Assembly (NCBI GenBank): GCA_016841125.1
Contig: JAENZU010000169.1
Coordinates: forward strand, 1-7,253
Length of the DNA stretch: 7,253 nt
Reading direction: 5' to 3'
Source of the DNA: Melioribacter sp.
Lineage (GTDB): Bacteria > Bacteroidota > Ignavibacteria > Ignavibacteriales > Melioribacteraceae
Each line of letters begins with the position of its first letter. The first letter of the stretch is position 1. The translations under genes and the position numbers were made by a program. Below the pieces are notes generated by a model. The model was not told where the DNA came from. It did no database searches and saw nothing but the letters and a program-made list of their open reading frames with translations. Positions 1-6,143 of this stretch are shown piece after piece.

Positions 1-324
1 TGGGAGGAAAGCGATCCGGAAAGTGCCGCAGAACTTTTTACGGAGAATGCAGAGTATCACGAAACACCTTTTGAAAAACCATCAATAGGTAAAGAGAATA
101 TTATTAAATATTGGAATGCTGTTCCTGAAGCACAAACCGGCATAAAGTTTAATTACAAAATTTTAAAGGTTTATGATAACACCGGATACTGCAAATGGAA
201 AGCCGAATTTACAAGATCAGCCAACGGAGTTTTTGTTCAACTTGATGGAATTTTTGAAGTGGAATTTGATCTCTCCGGTAAATGTAAAGTGTTCAAAGAA
301 TGGTGGCACAGAAAAGAAACATAA
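1..324 (+). CDS. SnoaL/NTF2-like domain protein, 3' end (partial)
   Basis: The plus-strand frame is open from the first base of the window to a TAA at 322-324, giving 107 residues with no start codon in view, so the gene begins upstream. The visible part reads WEESDPESAAELFTENAEYH near the start, then GKENIIKYWNAVP, a run of alternating hydrophobic residues (FNYKILKVY, CKWKAEFTR, VFVQLDGIFEVEF) and ends in CKVFKEWWHRKET. A short helix, an 'aelft.nA.y' segment and then a curved antiparallel sheet with a closing F-x-E-x-W strand is the pattern of SnoaL-like/NTF2-fold proteins of about 110-140 residues, so only the first helix is probably missing. This fold serves small polyketide cyclases, isomerases and many uncharacterised ligand-binding proteins; nothing here identifies the substrate. 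It is convergent with the dehydrogenase gene. The fold is fairly likely; the function is unknown. Confidence 0.75.
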   Translation, partial: WEESDPESAAELFTENAEYHETPFEKPSIGKENIIKYWNAVPEAQTGIKFNYKILKVYDNTGYCKWKAEFTRSANGVFVQLDGIFEVEFDLSGKCKVFKEWWHRKET

Positions 325-432
325 GAGCTATTCGAAAATTCCAAAGAGAGGTATGCATTTTTGCAAAAGAAATTTAAATTTAGATTGAGGCTGTATCAGA
401 AAGATTAATCATTTAAATCGTTTTGTCATTTC

Positions 433-507
433 CGCTAGAACTAATATTCCCGCAATTTTGGTTCTAAATTTGGTTCTGTAAATTGCGGGAATATAAAGGT
501 CGCTAGA
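433..507. repeat. 15-bp inverted repeat bracketed by 7-bp direct repeats
   Basis: A perfect 15-bp inverted repeat lies at 444-458 and 480-494 (ATATTCCCGCAATTT and its reverse complement), around a 21-nt centre. The centre overlaps a 9-bp direct repeat, TTTGGTTCT at 457-465 and 469-477. Outside the arms, CGCTAGA occurs at 433-439 and again at 501-507. The stem would fold stably in DNA or RNA, but neither side is followed by a U tract (ATAAAGG on the plus side, TAGTTCT on the minus side), so it is not a standard intrinsic terminator. It lies between two convergent genes, where a bidirectional terminator or a small non-autonomous mobile element or its remnant would both be plausible. The 267-nt gap 325-591 contains no other supported gene. 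Confidence 0.55.
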
Positions 508-553
508 TTACTGGAATTATTGTTTTAAGTAGGGGTCATAACTGTCTAATGCG

Positions 554-595
554 ATGATCTAATATATGAGCGCTTTCATATTTATACGTGATCAT
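554..595 (-). terminator. Weak nested hairpin at the 3' end of the dehydrogenase gene (candidate terminator)
   Basis: Two short inverted repeats are nested here: ATGATC/GATCAT at 554-559 and 590-595, and ATATGA/TCATAT at 564-569 and 576-581. The outer arm overlaps the stop codon of the minus-strand gene. The stems are only 6 bp each and no U run follows in the direction of transcription, so this is at best a weak terminator and may be chance in AT-rich DNA. Confidence 0.2.
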
Positions 596-2061
596 TTCAC
601 TAGTAACATGGATTTTGTATTGATGAACTCATCGGCAGCTAAACGGTAAAAATAAACTCCGCTGGATAGATTACTACCGTCAAATTCAACTTCGTAAGAG
701 CCGGCGGGCATTGGTTTGTTGAGGAGGGTGACAACTTGGCTCCCGAGGAGATTGTATACTTTTAGAGTAACAACCTCACCCCTGCCCCTCTCCTTACTAA
801 GGAGAGGGGTTTGGGGAGAGGTTGGAATTGTAAATTTAATTTTAGTGGTTGGATTAAAAGGATTGGGATAGTTCTGCTCCAATTTATAATTGAACCCCTG
901 TCTTTCTTCAACATTGGATACAGGTTCACCTACAATTTTGTAAATTCTGCCTTGAGAATATGATGCGAAGAAAATATCTTTCCCGTCAGCGCCGAATGCC
1001 GAAATACCGTGACTTGTTTCAAATAATAGTTCATTTATAACATTTTCGTTTTCATATTTTAACGCCCAAATATTACCCGAAACAAAATCTCCGTAAACAT
1101 ACTTGCCAAGCAGTTCTGCCGCATTTGTTCCTCTATAAACTTCGCCTCCCGTGATTGAATAACCCCCGGCAGAATTATGTCCGTATTCCCAAATCGGCAA
1201 GGTCAGCCCGGTTTGATTGCAGTTGGAAGATGGATTGTAACAATGCAGCCCTTCCATAATTCTCCAGCCGTAATTTTTCCCGCTCTCAATAATATTGATT
1301 TCCTCCCATTCATTCTGACCAACGTCGGCGCCCCACATAACTCCGGTTTCGCTGTCGAAGCTGAATTTCCAAACGTTGCGTAATCCGAAAGCATAAATTT
1401 CTTCCCGGTACCCGAGATTGTTTCCCGCAAAAGGATTGTCCTGCGGAATTCCATAATTCAGATTCCCGGTTGGATTGTCGGCATCAATTCTGAGTATTGC
1501 TCCCAGCAATGTTTTTAAATCCTGACCTGAATTCAGCGGGTCTCCTCCGGAGCCGCCGTCACCCAGCGAAATGTACAAGTAGCCATCGGGACCAAAAGCA
1601 ATCTTCCCTCCATTGTGATTTGAAAATGGCTGCTCCAACTCCAATAAAACAAATTCGGAGGTTTGATCTGCACTGTTCGGATCTGTCGAACTCACGGTAA
1701 ATCTGGATACTATTGATCTTCTGGGATTTGAAACATTGTAATAAACGTAAAAGTAACCATTAGTTTCGTAATCGGGATGAAAGGCTAAACCGAGCAGACC
1801 GAGTTCGCCGCCGCTCAACACCTTAAATTCAATGTCTAAAAAAGTGTTTGAAGCAGTTACTTGCTCATCATTTTCAAAAACAAAAATTTTTCCTCGCTGG
1901 GATACAACAAATAACCGGTTGGTGCCGTCGGTTGGCTGCTGAATTTCAACAGGCTGCGAAAAAGTTAAGTTCGGAAAAGCCTGCTCAATTTTAAGTTGAG
2001 CTTGCAGCGTTAAAATATCCGCTAAAATTAGAATGAATAATGTTGTTTTTAGAAATTTCAT
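592..2061 (-). CDS. Secreted PQQ-dependent glucose/sorbosone dehydrogenase-like protein with T9SS type A sorting domain
   Basis: The 489-residue protein starts with a Sec signal peptide (hydrophobic residues 8-19, likely cleavage after LQA at 21). Residues about 25-378 form a soluble quinoprotein beta-propeller of the GSDH/YliI (aldose sugar dehydrogenase) type. Visible landmarks are GLLGLAFHPDY (88-98), SNHNGGKIAFGPDG with the expected catalytic His149, LGDGGSGGDP (166-175), the GLRN motif with Arg228 expected to contact PQQ, and the closing YVYGDFVSG and GRIYKI blades. Cys274 and Cys281 could form a disulfide. Residues about 398-489 are a T9SS type A sorting domain (NYPNPFNPTTKIKF to MLLVK), implying export across the outer membrane. 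Family members oxidise sugar aldehydes or aldoses using PQQ and calcium; the substrate here is not known. The start is supported by the signal peptide. The gene is divergent from the M28 peptidase. Its sorting domain carries a repeat-derived insertion at 414-430, described separately. Confidence 0.9.
   Translation of the reverse strand: MKFLKTTLFILILADILTLQAQLKIEQAFPNLTFSQPVEIQQPTDGTNRLFVVSQRGKIFVFENDEQVTASNTFLDIEFKVLSGGELGLLGLAFHPDYETNGYFYVYYNVSNPRRSIVSRFTVSSTDPNSADQTSEFVLLELEQPFSNHNGGKIAFGPDGYLYISLGDGGSGGDPLNSGQDLKTLLGAILRIDADNPTGNLNYGIPQDNPFAGNNLGYREEIYAFGLRNVWKFSFDSETGVMWGADVGQNEWEEINIIESGKNYGWRIMEGLHCYNPSSNCNQTGLTLPIWEYGHNSAGGYSITGGEVYRGTNAAELLGKYVYGDFVSGNIWALKYENENVINELLFETSHGISAFGADGKDIFFASYSQGRIYKIVGEPVSNVEERQGFNYKLEQNYPNPFNPTTKIKFTIPTSPQTPLLSKERGRGEVVTLKVYNLLGSQVVTLLNKPMPAGSYEVEFDGSNLSSGVYFYRLAADEFINTKSMLLVK
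772..823. repeat. Palindromic repeat element inserted in frame in the T9SS sorting domain
   Basis: The core is a perfect 12-bp inverted repeat, CCCCTCTCCTTA at 785-796 and its complement at 798-809, around one central base. Imperfect outer arms at 772-784 and 810-823 pair AACCTC and CCCC with GGGG and GAGGTT. The tract is much more GC- and purine/pyrimidine-biased than the surrounding gene. Read with the gene it encodes residues 414-430, TSPQTPLLSKERGRGEV, exactly 17 codons (772-822), placed between TKIKFTIP and VTLKVYNLLG, two strands that normally follow each other closely in this domain. I recall similar palindromes with SPLLSKERG-like translations scattered in genomes of this group; copy number cannot be judged from this window. 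Confidence 0.8.
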
Positions 2062-2072
2062 TTTAATTCCAT
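2058..2072 (-). other. Four-codon mini-ORF overlapping the dehydrogenase start
   Basis: On the minus strand an ATG at 2070-2072 opens a four-codon frame (MELK) whose TGA at 2058-2060 overlaps the dehydrogenase ATG as ATGA. No strong Shine-Dalgarno sequence precedes either start. It could feed ribosomes to the gene by stop-start coupling, or be chance in AT-rich DNA. Confidence 0.25.
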
Positions 2073-2218
2073 TTTTCTTTTAAGATACTTAATCTTGTTA
2101 ACATTTGTCAATGGAAATTGATTCAACTAATTTTGTTTATCAAATTCATGTATTCCCTTTTAAATGGATTTTATTCCATTTTTTATTAAAGTTGTATATA
2201 AAAATGGCGATTAGTTGA
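2062..2218. promoter_or_regulatory. Divergent intergenic control region (dehydrogenase / M28 peptidase)
   Basis: This 157-bp gap separates two divergent genes and must hold both promoters. For the minus strand, a perfect TTGACA (plus-strand 2106-2111) lies 18 bp from TATCTT (2082-2087), a fair sigma-70-like pair about 20 nt from the start codon. For the plus strand, TATAAA at 2197-2202 sits in GTATATAAAAATGG but lacks a good -35 box; it would give a leader of only about ten nucleotides, in keeping with the absence of a Shine-Dalgarno sequence before 2219. The 11-bp word ATTCCATTTTT occurs twice (2066-2076 and 2173-2183), and AAATGGA/TCCATTT at 2162-2168 and 2175-2181 form a 7-bp inverted repeat, which could be an operator. 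The promoter assignments are inferred. Confidence 0.4.
2204..2218 (+). other. Four-codon mini-ORF abutting the M28 peptidase start
   Basis: ATG at 2204-2206 opens MAIS and stops at TGA 2216-2218, directly adjoining the peptidase ATG at 2219 and in the same frame. It mirrors the mini-ORF before the divergent dehydrogenase, and both lie in an AAAAATGG context. Its translation is unproven. Confidence 0.25.
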
Positions 2219-3853
2219 ATGACCCGAATATTGATCTTGGTAATAATAATTATTTTCTCAGTTGTTGATAACATTTCGCAGGTAAAACCGGAATTTTCGG
2301 TTTCGGCAATTAAGCGGCATTTGGAATTTTTGGGCAGCGACCTTTTTGAGGGACGAGGCACCGGAACAACGGGGGGAAATCTTGCCGCAAAATACCTCGC
2401 ACTCGAACTTGACAATTTTAATTTAAAACCAGCCGGTAATAACAATACTTTTTATCAGTATATTCCTATGCACGGCAATACAATATTGCCTCAAACTAAT
2501 CTCACAATTTATCGCAGCAATGAACAAACGGAATTAGAATACGGCGAAGATTATTTTTTATTTAAATCGGGGGAGCAGACATTTATTCCGAACCCGCTTC
2601 CTCTTGTGTTTGTCGGTTACGGAATTATAGCCCCGGAATTTGATTACAATGATTATCAATCTATTGACATTGAGGGGAAGATTGCAGTAATGCTGGATGG
2701 CGAACCTCAATCCTACGATCCCGAGTACTTTAACGGTCCGGCAGAAACCATCTACAGTTTTGCCGAATCAAAATTACGAATGGCTGTTTCACGAGGAGCA
2801 GCGGGCAGTATCATTATTCCGCAACTGAGCAGTGAAGAAGAATTTCAGCAAGAGAAAATCAGAAAAGGTTTCGGGTTTGAAGATGTAACGTTGGCTTACG
2901 CAGTGTCCGGCAATTTAGGTGTTCTAATTGATCCTCAAAAATCCAAACTCCTTTTTGACGGAAGCGAATTTACTTTGGAAGATCTTTTTAATTTTCACCG
3001 TGAAGGGAAAATGAAAAGTTTTGATCTTGAAACTAAGCTGTCTTTCAAGGGGGAATTTAAAAGACGCGATTTTGTCGCATCGAACATTGCCGGAATGATT
3101 GAGGGAAGTGACCCCGCACTGAAAAATGAGTACTTAATAATTTCGGCGCATTACGACCATTTGGGAATTGGTCCTGCGGCTAAAGGGGATTCTATCTATA
3201 ACGGTGTATTGGATAACGCTCTCGGTGTTTCTGGAATGCTGGAACTTGCCAGGTTGTTCAGTACAAACTCTATGCAATTAAAAAGAAGCATTCTGTTTTT
3301 ATTCGTAACCGGGGAAGAGAAGGGATTACTCGGCTCCACTTATTATACCGATCACCCGCTGGTGCCTCTCCATCAAACAATTGCTAATTTTAATATTGAC
3401 GGGCTTTCGATCTTTGACGAAGTAAAGAGTATTATCGGAATTGGGAGCGAACTTTCCACACTACAAAATTTTCTTGAAAAGGCTTCCGCACAAAATAATT
3501 TGAAAGTCGAATTGCTGCCGCGGGGGATGATGCTCAATCAAGGATTTAACAGGTCGGACCAAATTGCATTTGCAAAAGCAGGCATACCATCCGTGCTTAC
3601 AGTGGAAGGAACCGAGTATAAAAATATTTCATACAATGCCGGATTAGAATATAATTTGTTGTACCACAAATATGTTTATCATTCACCGTTTGATGATTTA
3701 AGTCTCGACATAAACTATAAAGCTGTAACTCAGCATTTGGATTTAATTTATGATCTCTGTTTGCTAATCTGCAACAGTGATGAAATTCCGGAATGGGAAA
3801 CCGGTTCACCTTATATCAACGCCAGACTAAGAACAATTGCCGAGAAGAGATGA
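2219..3853 (+). CDS. Exported M28-family zinc aminopeptidase with PA-type insert
   Basis: The 544-residue protein starts with a short signal sequence (MTRILILVIIIIFSVV; possible cleavage near NIS/Q at 20). An N-terminal segment (about 25-120; HLEFLGSDLFEGRGTGTTGG) leads into a PA-like insert (about 125-235; LVFVGYGIIAPEFDYNDY) and then the M28 di-zinc peptidase core (about 285-520). The expected ligands are all visible: His311 and Asp313 in SAHYDHLG, bridging Asp332 in GVLDNALG, the Glu366-Glu367 pair in TGEEKGLLGS (catalytic base and zinc ligand), Asp394 in NIDG, and His488 in YHSPFDD. It should therefore be active, removing N-terminal residues from peptides in the periplasm or outside the cell. 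The start is fixed by an in-frame stop directly before the ATG. Its TGA overlaps the next gene's ATG as ATGA, which implies translational coupling. Specificity cannot be read from the sequence. Confidence 0.93.
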   Translation: MTRILILVIIIIFSVVDNISQVKPEFSVSAIKRHLEFLGSDLFEGRGTGTTGGNLAAKYLALELDNFNLKPAGNNNTFYQYIPMHGNTILPQTNLTIYRSNEQTELEYGEDYFLFKSGEQTFIPNPLPLVFVGYGIIAPEFDYNDYQSIDIEGKIAVMLDGEPQSYDPEYFNGPAETIYSFAESKLRMAVSRGAAGSIIIPQLSSEEEFQQEKIRKGFGFEDVTLAYAVSGNLGVLIDPQKSKLLFDGSEFTLEDLFNFHREGKMKSFDLETKLSFKGEFKRRDFVASNIAGMIEGSDPALKNEYLIISAHYDHLGIGPAAKGDSIYNGVLDNALGVSGMLELARLFSTNSMQLKRSILFLFVTGEEKGLLGSTYYTDHPLVPLHQTIANFNIDGLSIFDEVKSIIGIGSELSTLQNFLEKASAQNNLKVELLPRGMMLNQGFNRSDQIAFAKAGIPSVLTVEGTEYKNISYNAGLEYNLLYHKYVYHSPFDDLSLDINYKAVTQHLDLIYDLCLLICNSDEIPEWETGSPYINARLRTIAEKR

Positions 3854-4686
3854 AACGCTTAAAGTATTTAATATTTGTTTTTTTATTCTCATTAGTTTTG
3901 CAGAATTGCGGCGGTGCAAAGTTTGAGTTGGTAACTTTGCGCATCAAAGGATCCGATACGATGCTGCGGTTAACCGAACTGCTTGCGGAAGAATATATGA
4001 AAGAGAATACCGGAGCTTCAATTTATGTTGAGGGGGGCGGAACAGCTTCTGGAATCAAAGCACTCGGACGGGGAGAAAGCGATATATGTACGGCATCCCG
4101 AACATTAAAGTCTGATGAGATTAAAATTCTCGCCAACTCTTTCGGCAGTTTAGGCGTCTCTTTTCTGATTGCAAAAGATGCGTTAAGTATTTATCTGAAT
4201 TCCGCAAACGGAGTTACAAATTTATCGACTGAAGATTTGAGTAAAATTTTTAGATGCGAGGTAACAAACTGGAAAGATTTGGGAGGCATCGATGATCCGA
4301 TTATGTTGATCAGCAGATCACCGAACTCCGGTACATATCTTTATTTTAAAGAACATATTTTAGATGGAAAAGAATACTGCGAAAATAAAACCGTTTTGCC
4401 TACTACAGAAAAGGTTATAGCCGCAGTTGAAGAAAATCATAATGCAATTGGATATGGGGGCATTGGTTATCAGGATGGTGTTGCATTGGCTTCGGTAAAT
4501 GGAATTGCTGCTACAGCGGAGAATGTTCGTAATGATAAATACCCAATTGTGAGATATTTATATTTCTACACTCCGCAATCGCCTAAGGGCGCGGTTAAAG
4601 ATTTTATTGATTGGGTGCTGAGTCCCGATGGTCAAAAAGTGATTAACCGCAGCGGTTATGTTTCTTTGTGGGATATATCTTCATGA
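3850..4686 (+). CDS. PstS-like phosphate-binding lipoprotein
   Basis: Starting at 3850, the 278-residue protein has a lipoprotein signal (MKRLKYLIFVFLFSLVLQNC); Cys20 after LQN would be lipidated, a loose lipobox of the kind seen in this group. I prefer this start to an in-frame ATG at 3793 because it gives a proper signal peptide and an ATGA overlap with the peptidase stop. The mature part is a periplasmic binding protein of the PstS family: KGSDTM (Ser35), EGGGTASGIKAL (Ser67), GESDICTASR (Asp78), IFRCEVTNWKDLGG, and SRSPNSGTY (Arg156, Ser160, Gly161, Thr162), which together match the usual phosphate-contact positions, followed by AIGYGGIGY and a PIVRYLYFY strand. The length is normal for the short PstS class. 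No pstC, pstA, pstB or phoU lies in the window, so it is an orphan here and may bind phosphate for sensing or scavenging, or another oxyanion. Confidence 0.85.
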   Translation: MKRLKYLIFVFLFSLVLQNCGGAKFELVTLRIKGSDTMLRLTELLAEEYMKENTGASIYVEGGGTASGIKALGRGESDICTASRTLKSDEIKILANSFGSLGVSFLIAKDALSIYLNSANGVTNLSTEDLSKIFRCEVTNWKDLGGIDDPIMLISRSPNSGTYLYFKEHILDGKEYCENKTVLPTTEKVIAAVEENHNAIGYGGIGYQDGVALASVNGIAATAENVRNDKYPIVRYLYFYTPQSPKGAVKDFIDWVLSPDGQKVINRSGYVSLWDISS

Positions 4687-4711
4687 TATTTTTCATTCCA
4701 ACACAAAGCAA

Positions 4712-6100
4712 ATGAAAAAAGAATTTAAGAATAGGATTCCTTTTTATATCTACCTCATTTTGCTGGCGGGCTATATTGTCTTTCTTCTTTTCAACTCTTC
4801 TCAAATGGTTAAACATGCCGAAGTTGAAGATACCCAAATGATATTCTATACTTCTCTCCGAATTCTTGTTGGTGCAGCATTCATTATTTTCATTTATTTC
4901 CTGTCAAAGTTTAAACTAAATGTTTGGCTGATGATTACCGCAGGCATAATTGCCAGAATATTGTTTATTCCAACATCGCCCGTTATGGAAGACGATTACA
5001 ATAGGTATCTTTGGGACGGGGCTGTTACCGCAAACGGAATTAACCCTTATCAATATTCACCCGAAGAAATTGAATCTATTGCGGAAGAAAAAGATCGTAC
5101 CGAGTTGATAAAACTGGCAGAAGAGGGGGAAGAGTATTATAAGAATATTAATCATCCGCAAATTAGAACAATTTATCCTCCTCCGGCTCAAGCTGTATTT
5201 GCCGCCCTGTATTTTATTGCGCCCTTTAGTTTAACCGCCTGGAAAATCACACTGTTATTATTCGACCTACTCACACTCGTATTATTACTGCAATTATTGA
5301 AGATAAACGGTTTCGAATTTAAATACGCTTTGATATACTGGCTTAACCCCATTGTGCTGCACGAGTTTTTTAATGCCGCTCATATGGATATTCTGATATT
5401 TCCATTTTTGCTGACTGCAATTTTGTTTTATTATAAAAAGAAGACGAATATTGCACTCGTCTTTTCTGCAGCTGCTGCGTCAATCAAACTATGGCCAGCA
5501 ATTTTGATTCCTCTTATTTTCAGAAACAGCATTACCAACATTAAAAAGTACTTAACGGAATTACTGCCGGCATTGTTAATAATCGCGATAATGTTCCTGC
5601 CGGTTTTTTTAACAACTTTGGATGAGAGTCTGGGGTTCATCAAATACGCAAGTTCATGGACAAATAATGACGCATTGTTCAAAGTTTGGCACTTTTTAAT
5701 TCTATCCCTCAACGAATTACTCTCTCTGCAAATGAAATGCACACTTTGTTTTGCAAGATGGCTTACCGTTATTCTTTACTTAGGGATGGCTCTATTTGTT
5801 CTGCGTAAAAGGATAAGCGGAAATTACGATTTCAATAAAAAGGCATTACTGCTGGCAGCATTATTTTATTTGATCAGCCCGACTCAATTCCCATGGTATT
5901 ACACATGGATTTTACCGCTGCTCGTTTTTTACCCCATGTTTTCGCTGGTTATTTACGCTGCAGTTTTACCCTTATATCAATTGAATTATCTTAGCCCTTA
6001 TTTTGTGTGGGTTCAGCACATGCCAATATTAATTTTATTTATTTTTGAATTAAGGGGTAAAATCTGGAACAGTTGGAAAACTGTCAATAAGTTTAGTTAA
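4712..6100 (+). CDS. Polytopic GT-C-type glycosyltransferase (GT87/mannosyltransferase-like)
   Basis: The protein (462 residues from the ATG at 4712) has roughly twelve hydrophobic segments, among them about 11-28, 46-64, 70-87, 176-196, 224-241, 246-269, 281-302, 348-365, 376-390 and 396-420. The first large loop carries MEDDYNRYLWDG (92-103), GINPYQYSP (109-117) and IYPPPAQA (154-161): acidic residues near the membrane, then an RYLWDG/GxNPY signature as in DUF2029/GT87 and related polyprenol-phosphate-mannose-dependent GT-C enzymes. Asp94/Asp95 are candidates for catalysis. Such enzymes transfer a sugar from a lipid-phosphate carrier to a glycan, lipid or protein on the outer face of the inner membrane; donor and acceptor are unknown here. 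An in-frame ATG at 4658 would add 18 polar residues and overlap the PstS gene; the 4712 start, 25 nt after that gene, gives a more usual KKEFKNR N-terminus but has no clear Shine-Dalgarno sequence. Confidence 0.78.
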   Translation: MKKEFKNRIPFYIYLILLAGYIVFLLFNSSQMVKHAEVEDTQMIFYTSLRILVGAAFIIFIYFLSKFKLNVWLMITAGIIARILFIPTSPVMEDDYNRYLWDGAVTANGINPYQYSPEEIESIAEEKDRTELIKLAEEGEEYYKNINHPQIRTIYPPPAQAVFAALYFIAPFSLTAWKITLLLFDLLTLVLLLQLLKINGFEFKYALIYWLNPIVLHEFFNAAHMDILIFPFLLTAILFYYKKKTNIALVFSAAAASIKLWPAILIPLIFRNSITNIKKYLTELLPALLIIAIMFLPVFLTTLDESLGFIKYASSWTNNDALFKVWHFLILSLNELLSLQMKCTLCFARWLTVILYLGMALFVLRKRISGNYDFNKKALLLAALFYLISPTQFPWYYTWILPLLVFYPMFSLVIYAAVLPLYQLNYLSPYFVWVQHMPILILFIFELRGKIWNSWKTVNKFS

Positions 6101-6128
6101 ATTAAGATGTTTTGATATTTTATTCTTC

Positions 6129-6134
6129 GGAGAG
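6129..6134 (+). promoter_or_regulatory. Shine-Dalgarno site of the S8 protease gene
   Basis: GGAGAG lies 9 nt before the ATG at 6144 and is the clearest ribosome-binding site in the window, supporting that start. The other complete genes lack such a site, so translation rates may differ along the run. Confidence 0.6.
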
Positions 6135-6143
6135 TTTAGTTTA

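Noticed and set aside
173..388. A 71-codon plus-strand frame overlapping the end of the SnoaL-like gene.
   Set aside because: Most of it is an alternate frame of the real gene; composition is unlike a protein and there is no ribosome-binding site.
387..403. GAGGCTGTATCAGAAAG resembles, from memory, the termini of some insertion sequences (GGCTGTCTCA-type ends).
   Set aside because: No matching inverted partner is found in the following 200 bases and no transposase fragment is present, so the likeness is too weak to call a remnant.
1203..1454. Minus-strand frame inside the dehydrogenase gene, with plus-strand frames at 1177-1383 and 1497-1700.
   Set aside because: All lie within a well-supported gene whose own frame carries the conserved family motifs; these are shadows.
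2146..2445. A 99-codon minus-strand frame reaching into the divergent control region.
   Set aside because: It is antisense to the signal peptide and N-terminus of the M28 peptidase, has no recognisable domain and would cross the peptidase promoter.
4644..4658. Perfect 7-bp inverted repeat TAACCGC/GCGGTTA with a single central base near the end of the PstS-like gene, which could hide or act as a terminator or control the alternative ATG at 4658.
   Set aside because: It lies inside conserved coding sequence (KVINRSGYVSLW), is not followed by a U tract and has a loop too tight for a normal RNA hairpin; probably chance.
5431..5742. A 103-codon minus-strand frame antisense to the glycosyltransferase.
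   Set aside because: A shadow of membrane-segment codons; no start signal and no domain.
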